From NCBI GenBank assembly GCA_016195585.1, contig JACPZJ010000220.1, positions 1 to 5,493 of the forward strand: a stretch of 5,493 bases of DNA, read 5' to 3'. A program made the translations under genes and the position numbers. Positions 1-5,173 of this stretch are shown piece after piece. Source of the DNA: Nitrospirota bacterium (GTDB lineage Bacteria > Nitrospirota > CAKKRA01 > 9FT-COMBO-42-15). The notes below the pieces were generated by a model. It did not search any database and was not told the origin of the DNA. It was given only the letters and a program-made list of their open reading frames with translations. Position 1 is the first letter of the stretch; every line of letters begins with the position of its first letter.

Positions 1-2
1 GC

Positions 3-1448
3 ATATTCAGGAACAAGATATCCTTTGGCCAGAAAGAGGCGCTCATCCTGAATTTTGAGGCCGACGGCACAAAGGGCATTTTTAAAAGACTGTTAAATGA
101 ACGTAGACCCATATCTGCAAGGAGCAAATACGAGATTGCAGAGTCAGGTCTGCCTGATGATATAACCTCCCTCCATATATTTCCCCTGTTAAAGGGGGAG
201 AGTATTATTGGCCTGATAATCCTCTTCAATACTGATATTACAGAGGATGACAAAAAGATAATTGCATCTTACTGCAATCAGGTTGCCCTTGTCCTTGAGA
301 ATCTCAGCCTGAAAACAGAGCTTCAGGAGAAGCTTAAGAACCTCTCTATCCTGATGGAGATAAACAAGGCAGTAGGATCAACACTGGACTTTGAGGAATT
401 AATGAGGATCATACTTGATAAATCCACAGAGCTTACAAAGGCTGCGCAGGGTTCATTAATGATATTTGATGAGTCAAAGATGGAGCTTGCCATAAAGGCA
501 ACAAAGGGATTTAATGAAAAGATCGTTGAGCAATTCCGCATAAAGCCCGGAGAAGGCATTGCAGGATGGGTGCTCAAGGAAGGGGTGCCGGTTGTTGTAA
601 GAGATATAGAAAAGGATGAGCGATTCGGAAAGAAAAACAGGCCGCGGTACAAGACAGGCTCATTTATATCCATCCCATTAAAGATCAATTCAAGGACTGT
701 GGGTGTATTAAATATTGCAGACAAGATAACAGGCGAGGTCTTTTCAGAGGATGACTTAAATCTCCTTTTGTCCTTTGCAACCCATGCCTCTATCGCTATA
801 GAGCGCTCTGAATATTACAATAAATCAGAGGTATTAAAGAAGATATCTATTACCGACCCGCTTACTGAGCTGTTGAACAGGAGATATTTTGAAGAGCGGC
901 TTATGGAAGAGATGGAGCGGTCAAGAAGGTATCGCTACCCGCTTTCTCTTATAATTTTAGATATAGATGATTTTAAAAATTATAATGATGTAAACGGCCA
1001 TCTGGTGGGTGATGAGGGATTAAGGATTACAGCATCCTGCATAAGAAATGCTGTAAGGACAATAGATGTTGTTGCAAGATACGGCGGCGAGGAGTTTGCT
1101 GTAATCCTTCCCCAGACAAAAAAGGAGGTGGCATCCCTTATTGCAGAAAGGATAAGGACAGAGGTGGAGAAGACCTATTATCCAATGGAGGAGACCCAGC
1201 CGAGCGGCGAATTTACCATAAGCCTCGGCCTTGCCGCATACCCTGAGGACGCAAAGGAGATGCTGGAGCTTATAGATAATGCAGATAAGTCAATGTATGC
1301 CGCCAAGATAGCCGGCAAAAACAGGGTGGTAACATTTTCACCGGGCCTCTTAAACAAAAACAGTTCAAATCCAATCATCTTAACTAATAGCAGCTATACG
1401 CCTGCCTCATTTCCTGCGGAGCTGACACTTAAAGAGATTAATGAGTGA
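3..1448 (+). CDS. GAF-GAF-GGDEF diguanylate cyclase (5' end missing)
   Basis: Likely makes cyclic di-GMP from two GTP in response to a signal sensed by its GAF domains. The frame is open from base 3 with no stop, so the gene starts beyond the left edge; the ATG at 354 is internal. Of 481 visible residues, about 1-105 are the second half of a first GAF domain, 130-270 a complete second GAF (GEGIAGWVL, then ISIPLK and GVLNIAD), and 282-445 the cyclase domain. The catalytic motif is RYGGEEF (GGEEF at bases 1083-1097), preceded by the metal-binding DIDDF. RTID lies five residues before GGEEF, which matches the RxxD inhibitory site of the family, so product feedback is expected. No membrane segment is visible, suggesting a soluble sensor. 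A Ser/Asn-rich tail of about 35 residues follows the GGDEF domain. The signal and the missing N-terminal domains are unknown. Confidence 0.93.
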   Translation: MFRNKISFGQKEALILNFEADGTKGIFKRLLNERRPISARSKYEIAESGLPDDITSLHIFPLLKGESIIGLIILFNTDITEDDKKIIASYCNQVALVLENLSLKTELQEKLKNLSILMEINKAVGSTLDFEELMRIILDKSTELTKAAQGSLMIFDESKMELAIKATKGFNEKIVEQFRIKPGEGIAGWVLKEGVPVVVRDIEKDERFGKKNRPRYKTGSFISIPLKINSRTVGVLNIADKITGEVFSEDDLNLLLSFATHASIAIERSEYYNKSEVLKKISITDPLTELLNRRYFEERLMEEMERSRRYRYPLSLIILDIDDFKNYNDVNGHLVGDEGLRITASCIRNAVRTIDVVARYGGEEFAVILPQTKKEVASLIAERIRTEVEKTYYPMEETQPSGEFTISLGLAAYPEDAKEMLELIDNADKSMYAAKIAGKNRVVTFSPGLLNKNSSNPIILTNSSYTPASFPAELTLKEINE

Positions 1449-1523
1449 AAGAGTGCGATTACCGCTAAATTCTTTTGGCGATGCCCATTCCTGCTAAGCA
1501 AACATAAAGATAAAACCCCTTGC

Positions 1524-1550
1524 GAAAAAATCTTAACGTCAAGTTTTTTC
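1524..1550 (+). terminator. Possible weak intrinsic terminator after the cyclase gene
   Basis: GAAAAAA plus CTT (one T bulged) can pair with AAG plus TTTTTTC around the loop AACGTC. The T run forms part of the stem rather than following it, and the stem is almost all A-T, so this is a poor match to a classic GC-stem terminator. It sits 75 bases after the stop codon, a plausible place for transcription to end. The A/T tracts could also make it work on the other strand, but no - strand gene needs it. Confidence 0.25.
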
Positions 1551-1596
1551 ATCAAATCAATCCCCATGAAATCGTATGCCCCCTAACTTTGCACTA

Positions 1597-1624
1597 TTGT
1601 CAAGAGGCATCAAAATATTATACT
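1597..1624 (+). promoter_or_regulatory. Candidate sigma70 promoter P1 for the NimA-like gene
   Basis: TTGTCA (1597-1602) and TATACT (1619-1624) each match the sigma70 consensus at five of six positions and are 16 bp apart. Transcription would start near 1631, giving a leader of about 120 nt. It is the best-spaced promoter in the gap. The host's sigma factor preferences are unknown, so this rests on consensus match and location only. Confidence 0.45.
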
Positions 1625-1650
1625 TGCCAATGAAGGTTATGATGTATAAT
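1624..1650 (+). promoter_or_regulatory. Candidate overlapping promoter P2 for the NimA-like gene
   Basis: TTGCCA (1624-1629) is followed after 15 bp by a perfect -10 box TATAAT (1645-1650). The spacer is shorter than the preferred 17 bp, so the -10 box is the stronger part of the evidence. Its -35 shares base 1624 with the -10 of P1, so the two could not be occupied by polymerase at once. Confidence 0.35.
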
Positions 1651-1687
1651 AAAAATAAAATGGAAAAAAGTCTGATATAAAAACTTC

Positions 1688-1697
1688 CGCGATCGCG
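1688..1697. repeat. Perfect 10-bp palindrome CGCGATCGCG
   Basis: A self-complementary GC-rich decamer stands out in an AT-rich leader, about 40 bp downstream of the P2 -10 box and 53 bp upstream of the NimA-like start codon. It could be a repressor site, a methylation target (it contains GATC) or chance. It includes the octamer GCGATCGC, known as HIP1 in cyanobacteria, but one copy says nothing about such an origin. Confidence 0.35.
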
Positions 1698-1750
1698 CCA
1701 TCTATATACTGCATTATTACTGAATAAAAAATAGCGAAAGGAGCAAGGTT

Positions 1751-2296
1751 ATGCGGCGGTGGAAAAAAGAAATAAAGGACAAGGCTGTTATTATTGACTT
1801 ATTGAATACCTGTCATGTGGGCAGACTGGGGACAAATGGTAAGGATGGCTATCCGATGGTGAAGCCATTGAACTTTGCATACCATGATGGAAAGATTTAT
1901 TTTCATACTGCAAAGGAAGGGGAAAAGATTGACGATATCAAGCGGGACAACCGCGTTTGCTTTGAGGCTAACCAGCCCATCGCCTATGTGAAGGGGACTA
2001 AGGATAATCCATGCAAGGCTGAATATCTTTACCGGAGCGTGATTATTAGAGGCAGGGCATATATTATTGAGGACAGGGCTGAGAAGATATTTGCCCTGAG
2101 ATGCCTTATGGAAAAATATCAGCCAGAGGGTGGTTATGGTGGCGAATTCCCTGAAGAAAAATTGCAAATAACAGGCATTGTCATGATAGATATTGAGGAG
2201 ATGGTGGGCAAGGAAGACCTTGGTAAAGAGAGACATAAAGAGGCTGTGCTAAAGGTATTAGATGGTAAAGTACAATTGCCAATAGCGCTGGAATAA
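1751..2296 (+). CDS. NimA-like FMN-binding pyridoxamine 5'-phosphate oxidase-family protein
   Basis: A 181-residue cytoplasmic protein of the split-barrel flavoprotein fold, closest in pattern to the NimA/COG3467 group. Visible landmarks are the N-terminal helix with CHVGRLGTNGKDGYPMVKPL (residues 21-40), the strand NFAYHDGKIYFHTAKEGEKI (41-60) and NRVCFEA (67-73). The PxVxPLNFxY and IYFHxAxEGxK patterns are the family's flavin-contact and dimer segments. Some NimA proteins reduce nitroimidazoles, but most members have no tested substrate, so drug reduction should not be assumed. The length is close to what I expect for the group. The start is well supported: AAAGGAG at 1737-1743 is seven bases before the ATG. 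The C-terminal part (KEDLGKERHKEAVLKVL) is also typical of the group. The gene is probably transcribed from the tandem promoters upstream. Confidence 0.85.
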   Translation: MRRWKKEIKDKAVIIDLLNTCHVGRLGTNGKDGYPMVKPLNFAYHDGKIYFHTAKEGEKIDDIKRDNRVCFEANQPIAYVKGTKDNPCKAEYLYRSVIIRGRAYIIEDRAEKIFALRCLMEKYQPEGGYGGEFPEEKLQITGIVMIDIEEMVGKEDLGKERHKEAVLKVLDGKVQLPIALE

Positions 2297-2346
2297 AGCT
2301 GCTCAATCCAATATCTATTGAACTAACTGGAGAGAAAAAACAAGGT

Positions 2347-2369
2347 AATGATAAGTTTTTCTTGTCATT
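2347..2369 (+). other. Hairpin in the leader of the methyltransferase gene
   Basis: AATGATAAG (2347-2355) pairs with CTTGTCATT (2361-2369) around a five-T loop, giving nine pairs with one T-G wobble in RNA. No T run follows directly, although a T-rich stretch starts at 2387. It might be an attenuator or processing site between two co-transcribed genes, or chance in AT-rich sequence. No sigma70-like promoter with good spacing is obvious in the 112-base gap, so the downstream gene may be read from the NimA-like promoters. Confidence 0.3.
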
Positions 2370-2408
2370 GAAACTCGGACTGAGCCTTTTTATTTTGTGG
2401 TGGTTGAT

Positions 2409-3182
2409 ATGAGATGGGATGCAGAAAAATATGATGCGACAAAGGCCCCGCAGATTGATGCTGGAAAAGAGCTTATTGCCATGGCAAAAATCCGTGATTC
2501 TGATTCAATACTTGATATCGGCTGTGGCACAGGAAAGCTTACCATTGAACTTGCGAATCTGGCAGCAAAGGGTTTTGTGGTTGGTATTGACCCATCTGAA
2601 GAAATGCTTGAGAAGGCAAGAAGAGTATCTAATCAGGTTAAGAACATCTCTTTTATTCAAATTCCTGCTCAATTAATGGACTTTAATGAGAGGTTTGACC
2701 TTGCATTTTCAAACTCAGCGCTTCAATGGGTAAAGGAACAGCAACAGGTGATGGAGTCAGTTTATCGTTCATTGAAACACGGAGGCAGAATTGCATTCCA
2801 ACTTCCAGCAGATAATTTTTGCAAGGAATTTCTTAATTACACGGAAAATGCCATAGCTATTTTGAATTATAAAAAGTTTTTTGCCGATTGGAAATCACCG
2901 TGGTATTTTCCAACAGATGAAGAATATGAAGGCAAATTGAAAGCGGCCGGATTTAAAAACATCAATATCTTCTATAAAGATTACAGTCTTGTTTTTGAAA
3001 ACATAAATGAGGTTCTTGACTGGTGGGCTTCTGCTGGGCTAAGGCCATACCTATCTGTATTGCCAGAAAAGGAACAGGAGTCTTTTAAAAATGCCTTTGT
3101 GATAGGTTTTGAAAACAACAGGACAGACAGAGGCATTGAGTTTGGTTTCAGAAGGCTCTTTGCATTTGCAGAGAAACTATGA
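2409..3182 (+). CDS. Class I SAM-dependent methyltransferase, BioC/trans-aconitate methyltransferase-like
   Basis: A 257-residue protein with the Rossmann-type SAM fold. It opens MRWDAEKYD, typical of Tam/BioC relatives. SAM motif I is SILDIGCGTGKL (residues 33-44), the ribose-binding acid is D61 in VVGIDPSEEML, and AFSNSALQWV (99-108) is the motif IV region seen in Tam/BioC proteins. WKSPWYFPTDEEYEGKLKAAGF (161-182) matches the lid region of the same group. The methyl acceptor cannot be read from sequence: small carboxylic acids are likeliest by family, but no biotin gene is nearby to support BioC. I chose the ATG at 2409 because relatives begin MxWDxxxY and GGTGG lies just upstream; a GTG at 2397 (four residues longer) is possible, with a poorer binding site. 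Its stop overlaps the next start by 4 bp. Confidence 0.87.
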   Translation: MRWDAEKYDATKAPQIDAGKELIAMAKIRDSDSILDIGCGTGKLTIELANLAAKGFVVGIDPSEEMLEKARRVSNQVKNISFIQIPAQLMDFNERFDLAFSNSALQWVKEQQQVMESVYRSLKHGGRIAFQLPADNFCKEFLNYTENAIAILNYKKFFADWKSPWYFPTDEEYEGKLKAAGFKNINIFYKDYSLVFENINEVLDWWASAGLRPYLSVLPEKEQESFKNAFVIGFENNRTDRGIEFGFRRLFAFAEKL

Positions 3183-3880
3183 ACAAGCAGGATTTCTTAG
3201 ACATAGACCGCATTGCCTTCTTTGGCAGAACCTATAGCGAATACCTGAGCATGTTTGGCCTTGATGAGGCCATTCTGAAAAAGGGCAGGATATTGGACTG
3301 TCCTGCAGGCGCGTCTTCCTTTGCAGCAGAGGCGCATCAATTAGGCATTGATGCTGCTGCATGTGATATCAAGTATAATCATAAAGTTAATGAACTCATA
3401 GAGAAATGCAAAAGAGACATGCAGCATGTGTTTGAAAAGTTTGATGAGGCAGAGCATCTTTATGTATGGAAATATTACAAGAGCAAGGACGAGGTTATTG
3501 CTTTAAGGAATAAGGCGCTAAAACTGTTTGCTGAGGACTTTCCTGTCGGGTTTAAAGAGAAACGATATGTAGATGCAGAACTTCCCCATCTGCCATTCCC
3601 TGATAAAAGCTTCTCCCTTGTTCTTTCAGGTAATTTTCTGTTTCTCTATGGCGACAGACTTGATTTGGACTTTCATAGAGCATGTATAAAAGAACTCATC
3701 AGAGTATGCTCAGGTGAGGTTCGCATATTCCCCCTTGTCGGCCTTGATGCAAAGCCATATCCGTATTTAAACGAAATATTATCATTTCTTGATTCTGAAG
3801 GCATAAAGGCGGAAATAGTCAAAGTGCCTTTTGAGTTTCAAAAAGGGGCAAATAAGATGATGAAATTGTGCATTAGATGA
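3179..3880 (+). CDS. SAM-methyltransferase-like protein with atypical motif I
   Basis: A 233-residue protein with the outline of a class I methyltransferase. The motif I position reads RILDCPAGASSF (residues 37-48), with CPAGAS replacing the usual GxGxG; D63 in ACDIKYN fits the end of strand 2, and LPHLPFPDKSFSLVLSGNFL (135-154) fits the motif IV/post-motif region. Similar DCPxGAxSF proteins are annotated as methyltransferases in many bacteria, so this form is a family trait rather than decay. Between motif I and motif IV is a charged helical insert (70-130, CKRDMQHVFEKFDEAEHLYV). Its ATG overlaps the previous TGA (ATGA at 3179-3182), so translation is probably coupled to the upstream methyltransferase. 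The only binding site is a weak AGAG. Whether it binds SAM, and what it methylates, is not known. Confidence 0.75.
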   Translation: MNKQDFLDIDRIAFFGRTYSEYLSMFGLDEAILKKGRILDCPAGASSFAAEAHQLGIDAAACDIKYNHKVNELIEKCKRDMQHVFEKFDEAEHLYVWKYYKSKDEVIALRNKALKLFAEDFPVGFKEKRYVDAELPHLPFPDKSFSLVLSGNFLFLYGDRLDLDFHRACIKELIRVCSGEVRIFPLVGLDAKPYPYLNEILSFLDSEGIKAEIVKVPFEFQKGANKMMKLCIR

Positions 3881-4014
3881 TATCAATTTATGCTCCATCG
3901 ATTGATACAACAATAGCATCAATCGCTGTATTGAACAGGATTCCGCTTTTTACAAAGGATGAGCATTTTAAGGTAATAGCAAGGCATTCTGAATTAAAAC
4001 TCTTTTTACGATAA
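3877..4014 (+). pseudogene. C-terminal remnant of a VapC-like PIN-domain toxin
   Basis: A 45-codon frame encoding the distal part of a PIN ribonuclease. Visible are SIDTTIASIAVLNRIPLFTK (residues 8-27), then DEHFKVIARHSELKLFLR to the stop. D10 and D28 sit 18 residues apart, as do D100 and D118 of the intact toxin at 4370, and fit the third and fourth acidic positions of PIN domains. The first two acidic residues and the N-terminal two thirds are absent, with an in-frame stop (TAG) at 3874-3876. The ATG at 3877 overlaps the preceding TGA as ATGA, so the fragment could still be translated, but it cannot form the active site alone. The tail HSELKLFLR differs from the downstream toxin, so it came from another PIN lineage, not a recent duplication. 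Confidence 0.7.
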
Positions 4015-4040
4015 GATTGTCTGTGAATGAATTATAGGCC

Positions 4041-4069
4041 TTGACTTTACAGTTTGATGATGCAATAAT
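4041..4069 (+). promoter_or_regulatory. Sigma70-type promoter of the vapBC-like operon
   Basis: TTGACT (4041-4046) and AATAAT (4064-4069) each match consensus at five of six positions, with the ideal 17-bp spacer. The predicted start of transcription is near 4076, at the left edge of the inverted repeat at 4075-4102. The spacing and the position just before a toxin-antitoxin pair make this the best promoter in the window. Confidence 0.6.
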
Positions 4070-4074
4070 AGAAT

Positions 4075-4102
4075 CATAATGACTCATTTGTGAGTCATTA
4101 TG
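4075..4102. promoter_or_regulatory. Probable operator: perfect inverted repeat upstream of the antitoxin gene
   Basis: CATAATGACTCA (4075-4086) and TGAGTCATTATG (4091-4102) are exact reverse complements separated by TTTG. Each arm contains its own short near-palindrome, TGACTCA (4080-4086) and TGAGTCA (4091-4097), with centres 11 bp apart, about one helical turn. It covers the predicted transcription start and ends where the ribosome binding site begins. Ribbon-helix-helix antitoxins usually repress their own operons by binding such repeats as paired dimers. As RNA the same bases would form a 12-bp hairpin close to the 5' end, next to the Shine-Dalgarno sequence. Confidence 0.7.
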
Positions 4103-4109
4103 GAGGTGA
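4102..4109 (+). promoter_or_regulatory. Strong ribosome binding site that fixes a TTG start
   Basis: GGAGGTGA matches the anti-Shine-Dalgarno sequence almost fully and lies six bases before the TTG at 4116. It supports the TTG as the true start, since no in-frame ATG occurs near the beginning of the antitoxin's conserved strand. The site's first base is the last base of the operator's right arm. Confidence 0.7.
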
Positions 4110-4115
4110 TTAGAT

Positions 4116-4388
4116 TTGAAGCAGATTACAATAAGGGGCATCCCTGATGAGATTGAAAAGACAATAAAAAAAGAGGCCAAGGCAAAAGGGCTGAGCCTCA
4201 ACAAGGCATTTATCTCGCTGCTTGAAAAGGCAACAGGTTTAAGGGCAAAGGGAAAGAAGAAAAAGGTCTTATATCATGATTTAGACCATCTTTTTGGTAT
4301 ATGGACAAAGGAAGAGGCTGCTGCCTTTGACAAAAGCCTTAAGCTTCAGAGGGAGATAGATGAGGAATTATGGAAAAAAACAGGATAA
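4116..4388 (+). CDS. VapB/FitA-like ribbon-helix-helix antitoxin
   Basis: A 90-residue antitoxin, expected to bind and block the PIN toxin encoded next and to repress its own promoter. Residues 3-10 (QITIRGIP) form the DNA-reading strand, 11-25 (DEIEKTIKKEAKAKG) and 27-41 (SLNKAFISLLEKATG) the two helices of the fold. A lysine-rich linker (44-50) leads to the C-terminal segment, with DLDHLFGIW (55-63), EEAAAF (66-71) and REIDEELW (79-86), a pattern I associate with the toxin-binding tail of one VapB subgroup. The gene starts with TTG, a weak codon paired with a near-perfect ribosome binding site. Its last 19 bases overlap the toxin gene, the usual arrangement for coupled translation. Family membership is well supported; the subgroup name is an inference. 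Confidence 0.85.
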   Translation: MKQITIRGIPDEIEKTIKKEAKAKGLSLNKAFISLLEKATGLRAKGKKKKVLYHDLDHLFGIWTKEEAAAFDKSLKLQREIDEELWKKTG

Positions 4389-4777
4389 TACTGGATACAT
4401 CAGGCTATTCTGCTTATTTAAGAGGAAACCCTGCGATTGGACTGGCGATACAGCAGGCTAATGAGATATTTTTCAACCCAATTATAGTCGGTGAGTTATT
4501 GACTGGCTATATAATGGGAAAAAGCGAAAAGAAGAATAGAGCAATACTTCAGGATTTCCTTTCCTCTTTGAGGGTGCAGATAGTGGATATTGATGAAGAA
4601 ACATCAGAGAGATACGCTATAATCATGAATCATCTCCGTACAAAAGGCACACCTATACCTACTAATGACTTATGGATAGCAGCCTCTGCTATGCAGCATG
4701 GATTAATGGTTTTAACAACCGACAATCATTATCTCAAAGTCCCACAGATTATAACTGACTATTATCAGGCAGGGTAA
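4370..4777 (+). CDS. VapC-like PIN-domain ribonuclease toxin
   Basis: A 135-residue protein of typical VapC length. PIN toxins cut RNA (in studied cases tRNA or 23S rRNA) using a cluster of acidic residues that bind Mg or Mn. All expected residues are visible: D9 in IILDTSGYSAYLRG, E42 in VGELLTGY, D100 in PTNDLWIAA and D118 in LTTDNHY, so the toxin looks catalytically intact. The target RNA cannot be predicted. The ATG lies inside the antitoxin gene (19-bp overlap), with GAGG four bases upstream, so toxin production probably depends on antitoxin translation. An A7 run at 4374-4380, within codons 2-4, is a possible slippage site but the frame is intact. No terminator is seen downstream, and the broken YciI gene begins 28 bases later, possibly on the same transcript. 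Confidence 0.87.
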   Translation: MEKNRIILDTSGYSAYLRGNPAIGLAIQQANEIFFNPIIVGELLTGYIMGKSEKKNRAILQDFLSSLRVQIVDIDEETSERYAIIMNHLRTKGTPIPTNDLWIAASAMQHGLMVLTTDNHYLKVPQIITDYYQAG

Positions 4778-4805
4778 AAAAATATTTATCGCATAGGAGA
4801 AAATT

Positions 4806-5067
4806 ATGGAAAAACGGTTTGCCTTTTTTTATTTCATGAAAAAAGAGCCAGAAAAAAATAAAGGCGGTTGTGCCTTTGCATATTGAGTATTGGCATAAAC
4901 TCAAATTGAACAAATATCTCGGCGGACCCTTTGCTGATAGAACAGGGGGGCTGATTACCTTTGAAACAGAAAATATGGATGAAGCAGCAAAGATTATCAT
5001 GAACGACCCCTTTGTTTTGCAGAATCTCATTGAAAGTAAATACATCAAAGAGTGGGCTGTGGAATAA
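4806..5067 (+). pseudogene. YciI-like (YCII domain) protein, frameshifted
   Basis: Translation from the ATG at 4806 gives MEKRFAFFYFMKKEPEK and then runs out of frame to a TGA at 4884. The frame one base later, entered at 4858, reads IKAVVPLHIEYWHKLKL, then GGPFADRTGGLITFE, a helix, DPF and KEWAVE, ending at 5067. Joined, the 86 residues make a normal-length YciI-family protein with a ferredoxin-like fold and the HIEYW and GGPFADRTGG motifs. YciI-like proteins are small, often dimeric, and mostly without known function. The break falls in an A7 run (4852-4858) where six A would restore the frame, so the cause may be a real mutation, RNA-level slippage or a sequencing error. AGGAG at 4795-4799 is correctly placed for the ATG. 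A GTG at 4870 could start the second part, but that form would lack the first strand. Confidence 0.8.
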
Positions 5068-5169
5068 GGCTCTGTCCAACAGCAGTACAAATGGAAAGCA
5101 TGTAAACCTGACAGCTTTGTTTATGCAGCAAACCGTTATCTGAAATATCTCGCATTGGGAAAAGAATAA
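5068..5169 (+). other. Open stretch without a start codon, possible gene remnant
   Basis: Directly after the YciI stop, the same frame is open for 33 codons to a TAA at 5167-5169. The translation includes KWKACKPDSFVYAANRYLKY and ends LALGKE. It has no ATG or GTG, and its only TTG is near the end. The composition looks protein-like and could be the tail of a lost gene, but I do not recognise the family, and 33 open codons are also possible by chance. If it is not a remnant, 5068-5173 is simply the spacer before the next methyltransferase gene. Confidence 0.3.
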
Positions 5170-5173
5170 GATT

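Larger units (their letters stand above)
1449..1750. other. 302-base intergenic region
   Basis: This gap separates the cyclase gene from the NimA-like gene. I find no convincing coding frame on either strand. It contains a weak hairpin at 1524-1550, two tandem promoter candidates between 1597 and 1650, a 10-bp palindrome at 1688-1697 and the ribosome binding site at 1737-1743, all described separately. The stretch 1449-1520 holds nothing I can identify. Confidence 0.6.

Noticed and set aside
1268..1285. Repeat shared between the cyclase gene (GATAATGCAGAT near 1274) and the third methyltransferase (near 5229)
   Set aside because: A 12-base match encoding DNAD in both proteins; at this length and composition it is most likely chance.
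354..1448. Treating the ATG at 354 as the true start of the diguanylate cyclase
   Set aside because: The frame is open upstream to the window edge and encodes half of another GAF domain plus its linker helix, so this ATG is internal.
1688..1697. HIP1 element indicating a cyanobacterial origin
   Set aside because: Only one copy is present in 5.5 kb, and nothing else in the window points to cyanobacteria.
2397..3182. GTG at 2397 as the start of the first methyltransferase
   Set aside because: It adds only four residues, lacks a good upstream binding site, and relatives typically begin at the MxWDxxxY position (ATG at 2409). It is not excluded.
4075..4102. Intrinsic terminator at the perfect inverted repeat
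   Set aside because: No T run follows; the right arm leads directly into GGAGGTGA and the antitoxin start, so an operator role fits better.
4100..4144. Short frame from the ATG at the end of the inverted repeat
   Set aside because: It is out of frame with the antitoxin, ends after about 15 codons, and its start overlaps the ribosome binding site of the real gene.
4852..4858. Programmed -1 ribosomal frameshift at the A7 run of the YciI-like gene
   Set aside because: Joining the two parts needs a +1 shift (or loss of one A), not -1, and no stimulatory stem-loop is evident downstream.
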